Below are positions 31,952-43,598 of a DNA stretch of 64,000 nt, piece after piece. The notes below the pieces were generated by a model. It saw only the letters and a list, made by a program, of their open reading frames with translations, had not been told where the DNA came from and searched no databases. How positions within the stretch are numbered: position 1 is the stretch's first letter; each line of letters begins with the position of its first letter. The position numbers and the translations under genes are program-made. Origin of the DNA: Septoria linicola (Eukaryota > Ascomycota > Dothideomycetes > Mycosphaerellales > Mycosphaerellaceae). The stretch lies in assembly GCA_024114885.1 (NCBI GenBank), contig CP099428.1, positions 1,054,001 through 1,118,000 of the forward strand, read 5' to 3'.

Positions 31952-34900
31952 ATGTCAAGCAATCCGTTGGCCAAGGACAGCGGAGAGGACGCATTTCTCG
32001 GAGCAGATGCTGCTTATGGACAGGATAGAGGAAGCAGCGATATGGAGACGCCTCGTTCGGAGGCTCCTCCCTCGGTGAATGTCATGACACCGCGGACCAC
32101 AGAAGCCGCAACGATGCAGAGTGCGGATGGTGCTGTGAATGACTATTTCACGACACAGCCTGCTGCAAACGAGCAGCAGCAGCAGCAGCAGCAACGACCG
32201 CGGAGTCCTCGTGCCCCCATTGGCCCAGGAATCACGAGCAGGACTTCTGCAAAAGACCTTAACGAGTTGTCATTACTTCATGCTCAGGCTCAACTGTCCC
32301 CGCGACCAACGCCGCAGCACACGCCATCCAGCCTGAGTATCGAGAGTACAGACAGCGCGGCGACTGTCAGGCCAACACCACCAGCTCTCCAATCGCTAGG
32401 CCCGACATATCCGGATCAAACCTTTGCAGCGTTGCACAATCAATACCACGGCGCCTACCATAGACCACCATCGTATCTTCGAGGACCATCTGCCTACTCG
32501 CCAGTGGCCAATTTTGCGACTGCGATAGCATCGCACCACCAAAGTGGCGCCCGCTCGGCGACCAACTCCCCTGCTGTTACGCCCAACTTTGGCCTCTTCA
32601 GCAACGCTGGTCCCCCTTCGGCACCCGCTCATCATGCCGAGACAGGGTCGACGACATATCCGAGTCCGTTTCTGCATCACACGCAAAGGCACGTGCCCAA
32701 AGAGACACATGTCGCTGATGTTGATGTCGATCCTATCTCGGGGCGGAAAATGATCAATCACTACGAAATTATCGATGAACTTGGTCGCGGTACTCATGGC
32801 AAAGTCAAACTCGGACGCGACATTAACGAAGATCATGTTTATGTGGCAATCAAGATAGTGGAGCGCTTCTCGAAACGACGAAAGCTGGGCCGCCTTGGTA
32901 CTACCGAGGACAAGGTCAAGAAAGAGGTCGCCATTTTGAAGAAGGCTCGCCATCCGAATGTGGTGGCACTGCTGGAGGTTATTGATGATCCGACTCGGAA
33001 GAAGGTGTACATTGTACTCGAATGGGTCGAAAAGGGTGAGATTAATTGGAGACGAAAGGCGCCCAAGGAAATCGCCATGGTCGAAGCACGAAGGTATGAG
33101 CGAGAGAGTCGCGAAGCAAAGACTGGAAAACATGACGAGTACTTGGCGGCACAAGATAGAGCAGTGCTTGAAGAGGCCAAGAAGCGTCTCGACAAACAGA
33201 AGAGACGGCAATTGAGGACGTTTAGGCGCATGCGACGAGGTGCTCACGATGCACCAGAGGCGTGGAGTAACGAAATGGCTGGCGATGATGACATGAGTGA
33301 CGAGTCTGAAGAGGACCGGTTGTCTCGCATCTCCTCCATCACAGGCGAGATGAGCGTACCGCTTGCTCAACATTCAACACAGTGGCTGGACAGTGGTGCA
33401 GGTAGGCGCATATCACGCACTCCCTCGCCCTTGATGCCCACGCTCGACACCACCAACGCACGACCCTCCCGCTTTCTTAGACTAACAGCGGAACCAGAAA
33501 CCGTATCGCCGACTAGCGAGCCTCTCTCCTTGTCGCGCAATGTCGACTTCAATTTGACTGGCCTCGAGGGGACCATGTACGGTGCCTATGATCCCCATTC
33601 CGATCCGTCGTCGAGGGAAGCGAGCCTGCCCAGTAGCCTTCGGGGCTCGCAACACGGCAGTGTGGAAGGTTTAGCAGATCTCGCCCACGAGGTTCTGGAC
33701 TCCCATCTGGACACCGAGCTTGAGTACGTCCCGATCATGTCAATGGACCAGGTTCGCCACGCATTTCGTGACACTGTCCTCGGACTCCAATACCTGCACT
33801 ATCAAGGAATTATCCATCGTGACATAAAGCCGCCGAACCTGCTCGCCAGTGTTGACAACCGCGTGAAGATCTCGGACTTTGGTGTGTCGTATCTCGGCCG
33901 ACCTGTCCATAATGGTGAGGGGGAGGACGTCAGTGAAGCAGAGGCAACTGATCTAGACGATGAAGCGAAAGAGCTGGCAAAGACTGTTGGCACTCCTGCT
34001 TTCTACGCACCAGAGCTCTGCTCAACAGACCCGACCGAAGACCCGCTTCCAGTCACCAAGGCCATCGACATTTGGGCATTAGGTATCACCCTGTTCTGTA
34101 TGCTGTTCGCCCGCACGCCTTTCGTGGACAGTGAGTACGTTGTGATGAGGAGCATTGCCGAAGAGGAGGTGTACATTCCTGCACAGCGTCTTCAGCCTGT
34201 AGACACCAGACCAAAATCGCGACCTTCTTCGCACGGCAGAGGATATTCCCCGCAGTGGGCGCGGAAGCGTGACGAGCGTGAGTTCGTCTACGAGGAGCTC
34301 GGAGAAGATCTCATTGACCTGCTCCATAAGCTGCTCATCAAGGATCCACGCAAGCGTATCACGTTGGACGAGGTGCGACAGCATCCATGGGTGCTCGCGG
34401 ATATTCATAACAAGCCTAGGTGGATTGAAGAATCAGATCCGGGACTCCAGTTGGAACATGGGAAGATCGAGATCTCGAATGAGGAAATGAAGACTGCCGT
34501 TGTTCCCTTGAACCTTCTCGATCGTGCCAAGTCGGCCCTCAAGTCTGCGACTGATAGGGTCATCAACATCGCCACCGGAGGCACCAGGGCACGAGGGCAG
34601 TCCAATGCAGGATCTCCGGCGCCGTCTGCGCACCCTTCTAGCAGTACCATTAGCCAGGACGGCAGGCGACATAGTCTACGCGGCCACGAAGAGCTATTCA
34701 CAGCATTGAAAGCGTCCCAGCACGGCGAGCATCCCCTATCTAAGAGTGTGGCTGCCAGTCCTGAGCATGAGAAGTTTGAGAAACTCGTGCCTCGACTCAA
34801 TGGCAGCAGCGACTCCAGCAACCGGTTGACAAGGACGACCTCTCGACCCAGTCCACCTCACCGAGCTATGACGGTAGCTTCAGCCGCAGGGTCGATGCGG

Positions 34901-36154
34901 ACCGTGACTCAGTCGGATTATCGGAAGAGCATCACAGAGGAGTCTCCACCACCATCACCGGGGCTACCTGGAACACCGATGGCTCTTGCGTCGCCTGGAG
35001 GAAGCCACCTCGGCGGTCTCCTTGGAGGCACCGCTCGCATCATCGAACGTGTCCGTGCTAAGAGCCGGCAGAGATCGTTGAACCGTCGAGGTCTATCTAG
35101 CGATCGAGGCTCAGATCGAGGCTCTGTACAGTCATCGGATCCGCACGGCGACCCAAGCGTTGCCGTCAGTGGAGCTACAGCTGCTGGTCTCGTCCAGCAG
35201 CCAGAGTCACTTCGAGGCGAGTTCACGCCTCAAAGCAGTACTCACAACAGTCCCTCGTCCTCACGAGCACATTCGGTGACCTCGGATCACCAGCACTTGC
35301 AGCCTGGAGCTGGAATGATATCACGCTTGAGCTCTAGTAGCTCCATTGCTTCGGCGGGTCGATTCGATTCCCATCGAAATGCGTCTAAGCCCTCGTCGCA
35401 CAACCGCCAAGCGAATGAGTCCACTGCAGAAGATTGGCAACGAGCCCACGAAGAGCATGTTCGCAAGCGCATCAATGAGCACAAGCAGCAGCAGCAGACG
35501 GAGGCACCTAATTTCATGTCTCCAGAGATATGGAGCTCACCCAAGCCATTCGATGGAAGGCCATGTCCGCCCAGTCCTGATGATCAACACGGACAACGGC
35601 AAGGCTTGGAGGAACCTACTCTGACAGATTTCTCTACACCTCTGACGCCGGACGAGGAGATGAGTCCCAGTGCTGTGGGGCAGTTACCGCAGGCTTTGAT
35701 TTCTAGTTCCTCTGATCTTGGATCTGCAGTTTCGATGTCGATTAGCAATCCTTCGATTCCGTCTGCCATATCAGAGGCGTCCTCGATTGAGCTTGGCGAC
35801 CCGGATGATGACCCCGACCGGAAGACGTCGTCTGACGACACGTTGAATCCGGAAGCACGATACAGCCACAGCGATGACCCTTACGATGAGGGCTACACCC
35901 CCGACGAAGAAGCTGCAGTCAACAGCGAAGAGGAGTACGATTCGTCTTCGGACAGCGACAATGGGCTTGTCATGACCCGCCGCAAGTCTGCTGCCAAGGC
36001 CTTGCCGGCGTCACATCATCGACGAGGAACGGGACTTTCGTCGCGTTCAAAGAAGTCTTCGCGAAGTGGATCTAACAACACCATGAAGAAGGTCCGGACT
36101 CGCGAAAGCAGTGATGAGCAGACCCGACGCTCGCTGGATATCCGGGAGGAATGA
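31952..36154 (+). CDS. CaMKK/Ssp1-like Ser/Thr protein kinase (1400 aa)
   Basis: Upstream kinase of the fungal CaMKK group (Ssp1, Sak1/Tos3/Elm1, cmkC), whose members activate AMPK/Snf1 or CaM kinases (family knowledge). One intact exon of 1400 codons; I chose the ATG at 31952. The N-terminal 270 residues are Ser/Pro/Gln-rich with a short poly-Gln. Catalytic motifs: Gly loop GRGTHGKVKLG (about 278-288), VAIKIV Lys, catalytic loop HRDIKPPN (about 621-628), DFGVSYLG (about 643), PAFYAPELC activation segment, IDIWALG and a C-lobe ending ITLDEVRQHPW. About 230 residues, acidic and disordered-looking, are inserted between the hinge (LEWVEKGEINW) and helix E, as in other filamentous-fungal members. 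The roughly 540-residue C-terminal tail is Ser-rich and ends basic, suited to phospho-regulation. Two upstream ORFs precede the start. Confidence 0.93.
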   Translation: MSSNPLAKDSGEDAFLGADAAYGQDRGSSDMETPRSEAPPSVNVMTPRTTEAATMQSADGAVNDYFTTQPAANEQQQQQQQRPRSPRAPIGPGITSRTSAKDLNELSLLHAQAQLSPRPTPQHTPSSLSIESTDSAATVRPTPPALQSLGPTYPDQTFAALHNQYHGAYHRPPSYLRGPSAYSPVANFATAIASHHQSGARSATNSPAVTPNFGLFSNAGPPSAPAHHAETGSTTYPSPFLHHTQRHVPKETHVADVDVDPISGRKMINHYEIIDELGRGTHGKVKLGRDINEDHVYVAIKIVERFSKRRKLGRLGTTEDKVKKEVAILKKARHPNVVALLEVIDDPTRKKVYIVLEWVEKGEINWRRKAPKEIAMVEARRYERESREAKTGKHDEYLAAQDRAVLEEAKKRLDKQKRRQLRTFRRMRRGAHDAPEAWSNEMAGDDDMSDESEEDRLSRISSITGEMSVPLAQHSTQWLDSGAGRRISRTPSPLMPTLDTTNARPSRFLRLTAEPETVSPTSEPLSLSRNVDFNLTGLEGTMYGAYDPHSDPSSREASLPSSLRGSQHGSVEGLADLAHEVLDSHLDTELEYVPIMSMDQVRHAFRDTVLGLQYLHYQGIIHRDIKPPNLLASVDNRVKISDFGVSYLGRPVHNGEGEDVSEAEATDLDDEAKELAKTVGTPAFYAPELCSTDPTEDPLPVTKAIDIWALGITLFCMLFARTPFVDSEYVVMRSIAEEEVYIPAQRLQPVDTRPKSRPSSHGRGYSPQWARKRDEREFVYEELGEDLIDLLHKLLIKDPRKRITLDEVRQHPWVLADIHNKPRWIEESDPGLQLEHGKIEISNEEMKTAVVPLNLLDRAKSALKSATDRVINIATGGTRARGQSNAGSPAPSAHPSSSTISQDGRRHSLRGHEELFTALKASQHGEHPLSKSVAASPEHEKFEKLVPRLNGSSDSSNRLTRTTSRPSPPHRAMTVASAAGSMRTVTQSDYRKSITEESPPPSPGLPGTPMALASPGGSHLGGLLGGTARIIERVRAKSRQRSLNRRGLSSDRGSDRGSVQSSDPHGDPSVAVSGATAAGLVQQPESLRGEFTPQSSTHNSPSSSRAHSVTSDHQHLQPGAGMISRLSSSSSIASAGRFDSHRNASKPSSHNRQANESTAEDWQRAHEEHVRKRINEHKQQQQTEAPNFMSPEIWSSPKPFDGRPCPPSPDDQHGQRQGLEEPTLTDFSTPLTPDEEMSPSAVGQLPQALISSSSDLGSAVSMSISNPSIPSAISEASSIELGDPDDDPDRKTSSDDTLNPEARYSHSDDPYDEGYTPDEEAAVNSEEEYDSSSDSDNGLVMTRRKSAAKALPASHHRRGTGLSSRSKKSSRSGSNNTMKKVRTRESSDEQTRRSLDIREE

Positions 36155-38074
36155 CGATCCCAGCTTCAACACCACACCTTCGTCACCACTATCATACTTT
36201 ACTAGATGACCTTTCGATCATGACCTAACGACAATGAAGGAGTATTAACCGAACGTGTCAAGAACGAACATGATGACACAATTGAGACTTACCTTCGAGG
36301 AACAAACACCACTCTACCTTCGCTTCTTGTTCATGGTTGCGATACCCCATTTTAGCATTTTGGCATATTAGATTGGACGAGCACTGTACGCATAGATTGT
36401 GCGATTCTACTGTGCATGGATTGGATTGGAGTTTAGCGTTTTGAGCGCCGGCGTTTACGATGATAGAATGGAAGGGATGACTGAACAAGACCTCTGAACA
36501 AAGTAAAGAAGCATTGGGAGGAGCAAACTCAATGCATGGAGAGAAGAGCTGTACCTGGAGGCATGCAGATGTGTTCTCGATGTATCGCATATGGGAGGAA
36601 ATGGAGAGACAATGGCATGTTGTGTGTTCTTTGCCCCGCAGCTGCTGCTACGTGCATGTGAAGACGAGGCATGGCCTCGCAGATAGTTTTGAGATTGCAC
36701 GTGCGATCGGGTTGACTATGTACTTGTGCAAAGACTCTGCTTGCAGTCACATGAAAACACCAGTCTCCTCTGTCGTGTTTTGCGATGTCGTCGTTGCGTT
36801 GCCAGCTCAACGTGCAGTCTTGGAGCCTCCGCTCGCAGATTTTGTGACGGCCTGCGCTACACATTACTGCGCGACCGTCACCTACATGTCAAGCACAGCC
36901 GTCGCACGACTTGCAAGCCAGACCGCATGAATCAGTACAATGGGCAAGTCCTGTTCGGAAACCACGTGAATGACTCACTTGGGCTGCTACGAGCATTCTC
37001 GACAATCAACCATTTCACAGCACACGGCGATCTTAGGGTTCACAGCAAGAACTGGTGGGATGGTCACAGCTCTTGATTGTGAAGCTGTAGCAGGAAGGCG
37101 GAATGCTACCATAGATTGTCATAGAAATTGAATAATGTCTGTTCATCTGAGAAGCGTCCAAGCAGTTCGACGTTGTGAAATTGAGTCACAATGCTGCAAC
37201 AATAAAAATAAACTGCGTGGCAAGCCCGCATTAGCAGAGATCAATACCTCGAACGCCAATATCGCCAACATTCTCCATCCTCACAAAAAGTCTCAAACTC
37301 CCACAAGACATACAAATGCATCAACATCCACCCAGCCAGCCCGCCAACAAGCCCCAACCCACACAACCACATTCACCCAAGTGAGTCTTCTGTCTCTGTT
37401 TCAAATCAAGGCTCAACGCCCACCAGCAGTCGTAAACCAGTAGTAAGTACCGCATCCAACGCACGGCAGATAGGTAGCTCGCAACGGCCGGGACAGTCGA
37501 TGCAAAGGAGCCGGACGGACGGGCAACATTTGACGAAACGCGCAACGTTCGACGTTGTGAATCCTGAGTGACAGGGAATATGGATACGGTTTGGAGAAAT
37601 GGGTAATTGGAATTGGACTGCACGGTATGACAAGCTGGCAATGGGAGTGTGAGTGTGTAGATAAGAAAAGGCAGTATATGAGTGACATGACTCTCGTGCT
37701 CAGCCTTGTTAAACCTACACTTTGGCTTTGACCACAAGGTAGCGGACGCATGCATGCAGTACATTATCATTGATCTCGCTATACGCAATTTCTCATAATT
37801 TCGCAGCTGAAGAAACAGTAAAATAAACAATAAAAGAACAAGTTCACTCAACAGCACTGTATTTCTTTCTCTCTCACACACAGACAAATCGCATAGGTAC
37901 ATGAAAGGGTTACATCCACACTACACAAAAAGTCTAAGGTATTCTCTCCTGTCCTCCTCTCACACGTACTACTAGGGATCTAAAAAATAAGAATGCTTCC
38001 AAAGCTCGACAGCTGCATCGTCAAATCGTGAAGTCTGCTGCGACTATTATTTGGACATTGACATGATTATGCGT
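36155..38074. other. 1.9-kb intergenic stretch
   Basis: 3' ends of the kinase and wall-protein genes face each other across this stretch. Chance frames only, including some with hydrophobic runs at 37320-37900 on the minus strand that have no start context or homology I can recognise. Confidence 0.4.
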
Positions 38075-39679
38075 CTAGTAACCGGCCGGCTTCTCAGATC
38101 CGTAGACTGGGGCCTTTGGTGCCTCCGACTTCTCTGGGTAAGGAGTGACGTAAGCGGTGCTCACGGTGTCCTTGGTGGAGGTAGTTGTTGGCTTGTACTC
38201 GTACTGGGTGGTCTTGCTCTCAACTGGGTAAGAGGTGGCCGGGTACGTTGGCTTAGACTCAGCTGGGTACGATGCTGGGTAGGTTGGCTTTTCTGGGCTG
38301 TGCTCAGTGCTGGAGCTCTTCACTGGGTAAACAGGAGCGCTCTTTGATGGCTGTTGAGGCGAGTAAGGAGTGCTCTTGGACTCAGTTGGCTTGTAGACTG
38401 GCGCAGATGGCTTGGTGTAATAGGTAGCAAAACCAGTGCTCTTGGCGACGCCAGAGGAAACTGGGTAGCCGGCGCTCTTAGTTGGGTAGTAAGGAGCGGA
38501 GCTTGGCTTCTTTGGGGCCTCGCTCTTGTAGCTGGTAGCAGCTGGAGCAGTGACGTAGACGGTCTCCTTCTCGGTGACGGTGACGGTTTGTGGCTTGCAC
38601 TCGTACTCTGGCTTGTTGCCGTTTGGAACAGGGGAGTTCTCGGTGTTGCCAGTTGGAACAGGGGAGTTCTCGGTGTTGCCAGTTGGCTTGGGGTAGACTG
38701 TGACATAGTTAGTTACTGTTGACGTGCCCTTGTAGGTCTTGTAGCCCTTACCGGCTGGGGTGGTTGCAGCACCAGTTGGCTTGGTGGCCTCGCCAGTTGG
38801 CTTGGAGGCGTAGACGGTCTTGGTGAGGAGAATGGTGGAAGTAGACTTAACAGTGGTAGTGATGACAGTGGTGGAAGCACCGTGGCCGAGAGTGTAAGTC
38901 AAGGTCTTGTCGTAGACGGCCTCAGAGGTGGTGTAGCCGGAAGGAACTGGCTTCTTGCTGTACACACCAGTGGTGAGAGGACCGTGACCTGGGTAGGTCT
39001 TTGGCTGTTCAGGAGAATATGGAACAGACTTGCTCTCGCTCTTCTGTGGGTAAGCTGGCACGCTCTTGGTTGGTTGTTCCGGCGAATAAGGAGTAGTCTT
39101 GGACTCGATCGAGGTGTACTTGGACACATCACTCTTTGGGCAGTAAGTCGTGTAAACAGATTCGGTCGTGGTCACGTAAGTGCCGTGAGGAGCAGTGACA
39201 GTGATGTACTTGGTGCCGGTGATCGTGGCAGTGGTGTAGTCATCGCTGGTCTTGGTGAACTTCGATGGGTAGGCACCAGTTGGCTTGTATGGGTGCTCCT
39301 CGGTCGAGGTGCTCTCAGTGCAGGTGGTTGAACTGCTGCTGTAGGTCGAAGGTTGCTCGGGCGAGTGGGGAGTGGTCTTCGAGGTCGAAGAATGCTCAGC
39401 TGGATAAGTGGTTGGCTCCGATGGGCTGTATGGGGTAGTCTTGGAGGATGGGTATTCAGCTGGGTAGGTCTTTGGCTCCTCTGGAGAGTAGACAGTGCTG
39501 GAGGTAGATGGGTAGGTCTCCGCTGGGTAGGTCTTTGGCTCTTCGGGAGCATAAGGGGTGGTGGAGGTGGTGTTGTATCTCTCACCACCGTAGCCCTTTG
39601 GCTGCTCGCCGTATGCGGCAGGAGAGACGGCGGTCGCGCCAGCCACGAGGGCGGCGAAGAAAGTGGCCTTGGTGAACAT
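38075..39679 (-). CDS. Secreted Pro/Ser/Thr/Tyr-rich repeat protein, probable cell-wall or surface protein (534 aa)
   Basis: Single exon, 534 aa. The first 18 residues (MFTKATFFAALVAGATAV) form a signal peptide. The mature protein consists mostly of variants of TTPYSPEQPKTYPAE, with blocks of Ser/Thr suitable for O-glycosylation. Between them lie beta-type stretches such as TKYITVTAPHGTYVTTT and QTVTVTEKETVYVTAP, typical of fungal adhesin-like or wall proteins. A 30-bp in-frame duplication (TGNTENSPVP twice, near 38628-38687) lies in the second half. Only three or four cysteines and no GPI-anchor tail, so it is probably secreted or wall-bound without a lipid anchor. No catalytic domain. The antisense strand is open over much of the gene because of the repeats and is not coding. 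Confidence 0.85.
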   Translation of the reverse strand: MFTKATFFAALVAGATAVSPAAYGEQPKGYGGERYNTTSTTPYAPEEPKTYPAETYPSTSSTVYSPEEPKTYPAEYPSSKTTPYSPSEPTTYPAEHSSTSKTTPHSPEQPSTYSSSSTTCTESTSTEEHPYKPTGAYPSKFTKTSDDYTTATITGTKYITVTAPHGTYVTTTESVYTTYCPKSDVSKYTSIESKTTPYSPEQPTKSVPAYPQKSESKSVPYSPEQPKTYPGHGPLTTGVYSKKPVPSGYTTSEAVYDKTLTYTLGHGASTTVITTTVKSTSTILLTKTVYASKPTGEATKPTGAATTPAGKGYKTYKGTSTVTNYVTVYPKPTGNTENSPVPTGNTENSPVPNGNKPEYECKPQTVTVTEKETVYVTAPAATSYKSEAPKKPSSAPYYPTKSAGYPVSSGVAKSTGFATYYTKPSAPVYKPTESKSTPYSPQQPSKSAPVYPVKSSSTEHSPEKPTYPASYPAESKPTYPATSYPVESKTTQYEYKPTTTSTKDTVSTAYVTPYPEKSEAPKAPVYGSEKPAGY

Positions 39680-42073
39680 AGTTGCGAATCGGATCGTTTA
39701 AATTCGTTCTGGTTGAAACTGGTTTTGCGACGAAGGTGAGGATAGGCGAGAGATCGACCCTGCCGTAAAGCTACACGGAGAAAAGAGTGACTGAAGTGCT
39801 AAAGAGCGTAAGAGTCCCGAAAGACAAGTGAGTGTGAGTCGCGAAACAGAAGATGTTCGTGAAGAAGCAGCCGACACGAAGAGAACCGGGAATGTATGGG
39901 GAGGACTACTATACAAGAGAGAGGATGAGGCGCTTTCGTCCCCCTGTCGTCGATTCATGTCCGGCGTGTCCAGCCGCAATTTTCCTCAATCGACGGTCAC
40001 AAAGCTAATCTGCCCGAAGGAAGCAGTGTATGGCGATGATTGGTCTGTGCCTGACATATCCCGGCGAAGAGGCTTAGCCTACGGGTAGTCTTTAGCTGCA
40101 TTTGGCGAATTGCTGCCGTTCGCTGCAGGTACCGTGCGTCGTTGCTGTCTGGCAACGGCCTGGTATTCGTTGCTGTCTAAGAAGTTGCCGTCCCAGTGAG
40201 CGTTAAGCATTGCAATGTCTTCGATTGGCAGGTCTTGTTGATTGGCAAAGCTCATCTGCGTCCTTATCCAGTGCTCTGCTTCAGAGACCGGTCGTATTGG
40301 CTCCTCGCAGCCATCATTTCGCGTGGCGAGCAGCGTCGGCTATAGTCTGTCCTATAATTTGCACCCATGCGCAGATCGGTGGGCGGCGTGCTTTGCGGTG
40401 AGTTGTGTTGCCGCCCACGCTGCAGTCGTGCAACATCACCACTTCTCGCATCATCGCCGGGTTTGTCGGTATTTGTTGCCGACTGCATATGCATCTCGCC
40501 GCGGCCACGTTCTGCCAACACTCATGTCCTCGTGCGTGCGTGGACAATTGCTCGACATTTCCTGTGCTGCCTTGCGTCGTGGTCGCCATCCGGGTGTTTC
40601 ATGCTAACTAATTCTGACCAACATGATGGCGCTCGTATTAGCGTGATCACGTTCTCAGGGCCTCGGCTAAGCGATTTGGCCCAGGGATTTGAGAGAGATT
40701 CCTTTTGCGTGCAAGCGCTGCTCCTTTGACGGCTGCGGCGGCGTGTTGGGTTTGCGCAGAGGGTCGTGCAATCTCTCACTGCTGCCATCACCATCTCGCA
40801 AGCGTGCAAGCGTGGGATTTATCGAAAGGCACGCATTGGCGTCCATGTGAAGGCCATCTCGGAGACATCACGACTTTCGTATCTCTCTATCGCCAGCGTG
40901 GTTGACTACCTTGGAAGCAGAAGCGGAAGCTCAGGAGAGCATCAGGGTGAGGGCGGTATACAGCTGTGGCGTGTGGGTAGTGGCGGTGTGCTCAGTTTCA
41001 AGCATTCTCGCGTGCTGACGGGGACCGGGACCTGAGCTGTGTTGAAGCCCGGCATCTTGCATGAACTGAATCGCGAACCGTGGTCCTGAACAGCCCTGCG
41101 ACCAGCATTCTCGCGTCAGAACACTCCACAACCTTCATTACTGCAAAGCCAATATCGCTGCTGAAACGTGAGCCTCGTTCTTCGTCTGCTCTTCATGAGT
41201 CGACTTTGCACCCTTAGATATCATTTGCCGAAGGTCAAATTATGCTCCCGTTGAGTAGTGGGAAGCCAGACGAGTTTGCGACAGGAAGCGGAAGAGTGAA
41301 CAAGCATTGTTGCTGCAGATGCAAGAGCGAGGCATTAATCAAATATGGAGGAACGTATCAATTCTGGAATGCGCGACTGAGCCGGCATTCCTCACGTCGG
41401 ATTTCATCACGTCTTCTATTTTCGAATTGCACGTGTGTCACGTTGCATGTCGAGCTAGGATGGCCTGCTAAGCATACAGTGACCCAGAGCCAAGTCGATG
41501 AACACGAACACGATCGTTCGTCTCAAGAAGCGTTCACGCTGCGCCAGACCAGTTCAATCTCATACACGAGCCGCAAGATGCGCTTCTGCTTATGGCGTCT
41601 TGGCTTGGATCTCTTTGCTCTCAAGAGTCCGACACGATGTGCGCCGCAATGGTGGGATGTATCAACGAGCGTAACGTACCACGGGGACCTTGTAGCTGAT
41701 ATCCAGATGGATCATCTCCGCTTAGGGCTGTCAGAATGTGGCAACAGCTGCATTTCTGGTGTCTGATTGTTGAAGTCAACTCGTTCTGCAGCCCCCCTAC
41801 TAAGTTGTGGAACGCGCAATTGGCAGATAAAACAGCCATTAGCCATAGTTTTGCATTCGGGGCTCGCATACTTTTTCATCTAGCCACCTGAACGCCTCGC
41901 TAAACATCATGAAAGATAATGTTCTCTGCATACATCGTCTTCCGACCCGATCGAATTGGAGTCTCACTAGCACTGGCCTTGACAGGTGTCGTAAAAGCAC
42001 TGCCGGATAATGAAGGCTCATTCTCATCCCCACAGGGGTCAACAGTCTCGGCAGGACTGGGAGCACGCAAGTC
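39680..42073. other. 2.4-kb region with no supportable gene
   Basis: Starts with the promoter of the wall-protein gene (pyrimidine/purine-rich near 39690-39900). The rest holds only short overlapping frames without domains or splice logic. Confidence 0.4.
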
Positions 42074-43481
42074 CTACTTGGCGTGTCCGTTCGCTGGCGA
42101 GGTGAGGTTGTTTTGCTGCTCCGATATTGGCACAATGAGCTTGTTGTCAATCACCGGAAGCAAGCTGCGAACACTTTGCCTGGCACTTTGAGCCATGATA
42201 GCGTCCATGACCACCAACGCAGCCATGGCCTCCACGATCGGTACAGCTCGTGGAATGACGCAAGGATCGTGCCTTCCCTTTGCTTCAAGTACACCCTCCT
42301 CCTCATCGTAAGTCGTGGTCTGCTGAGCCTGACCGATAGTGGCAGGAGGCTTGAAGCCGACTGTGAAGAAGATTGGCATGCCGTTCGAGATTCCTCCTTG
42401 GACACCACCAGAGTTGTTGGTTTTGGTCGTCAGTCGTGGTCGCGAACTGACAGGCTGAGCAGCTCCAGTAGCTGAAGGTGGGACAGCGGGTGCCTTCACG
42501 AAAGGATCGTTGTGAATTGAGCCTGGCATCTCGCAGCCGCCGAGGCCGGAGCCGATCTCAAAGCTCTTGGTGGCAGGTATGCTGAGCATAGCATGAGCAA
42601 GCTTGGCCTGGGGGATGTCAGCGGTGGTTAAATGTAGCATTATGTATACCGCAGTCCATCTTTAAGCACAGCTTTCACGCGAATCGACTCACCTCTAGCT
42701 TGTCAAAACACGGCTCTCCCAGTCCTGACGGGCAGTTGCGAATCACGCATGTGACAGTGCCGCCTATGCTATCATGCTTGTCTCGGTACTCTCCAATGAG
42801 CTCCTCCATACGCTGTGCAGCCTCGGTGTTTGGACAACGGACAGGTAGGAAGGAATCCACATGCTCCCTTGTGACTTCATCAATCAACTTGAGAAACTCG
42901 GGATTTGTCGAAGGGCTAGGATGAGTCCGTGTTGAAGGAAAGAGGTGCTCTGGTCCCACGCTGTTTGTGAATGCGACAATCTCGACGCCATGCGCAACTT
43001 TCAAGTACTTCTCTGCAATCGCAGCAGCAGCAACACGTCCGATTGTCTCGCGAGCTGAACTTCGTCCACCCCCAGACGAGGCTTTCACGCCGTACTTTTC
43101 AAGGTAGGTCCAGTCGGCATGCGATGGTCTGGGAAAGTCGTCCATAGACCTCTGTGGTTTTGCGCCAGCCTCTTGTCCATTGAATGTTGCACCGTCCTTG
43201 CCGTAGTCCTTTGGCCGCTGATCCTGATTCATGACCCTCAATCCGATGGGTGTTCCAAGCGTGACGCCGAACTCTGTGCCACTCTGGATCTCCACCAGAT
43301 CTTTCTCATCGCGAGGAGTTGTGAGCGCAGATTGACCAGGTCGCCGTCGGGTCATCTGAGGCTGGATGTCCTTCTCGGTGAGCTGCAGTCCAGGCGGGAC
43401 ACCGTCGACGATGCATCCCACCGACTTGCCATGCGACTCGCCGTAGGTCGTGACTTTGAAGTACTGTCCGAAAGTAGACAT
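42074..43481 (-). CDS. aro2: Chorismate synthase (440 aa)
   Basis: Converts 5-enolpyruvylshikimate-3-phosphate to chorismate, the last shikimate-pathway step, needing reduced FMN; fungal enzymes also carry their own flavin reductase activity. Two exons on minus, 43481-42693 and 42607-42074, joined across an 85-bp intron (GTGAGT...CCCCAG). The start ATG at 43481 gives the invariant MSTFGQYFKVTTYGESHG. Signature blocks: GCIVDGVPPGL, RRRPGQSALTTPR with the substrate Arg residues, ASGGGRSSARETIGRVAAGA-like region (here KASSGGGRSSARETIGRVAA), FEIGSGLGG, TNNSGGVQGGISNG and GRHDPCVIPRAVPIVEAMAA. Length and order match fungal Aro2. The C-terminus has a short Asn/Ala tail. The frame is intact although neighbouring genes are broken. 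It lies head-to-head with a truncated membrane-protein gene. Confidence 0.96.
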
Positions 43482-43598
43482 GGTGGCCAATGTCTATTAA
43501 TGTGAACCAATATCGAGTGATCTTATTATTTAGAGGTAAGAATTGGGCTTCGAGGGGAGGAAGCGATGAGTCGAGCCATTGACTTTTTGGAACCATGA

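Noticed and set aside
32396..33373. 325-codon open frame on the minus strand inside the kinase gene
   Set aside because: Lies entirely antisense to conserved kinase codons, has no domain, and is explained by codon bias of the sense gene.
38320..39739. Several open frames on both strands over the wall-protein gene
   Set aside because: Shadows of the repeat-rich sense gene with Trp/Gly- or Gln/Pro-biased composition and no domains.
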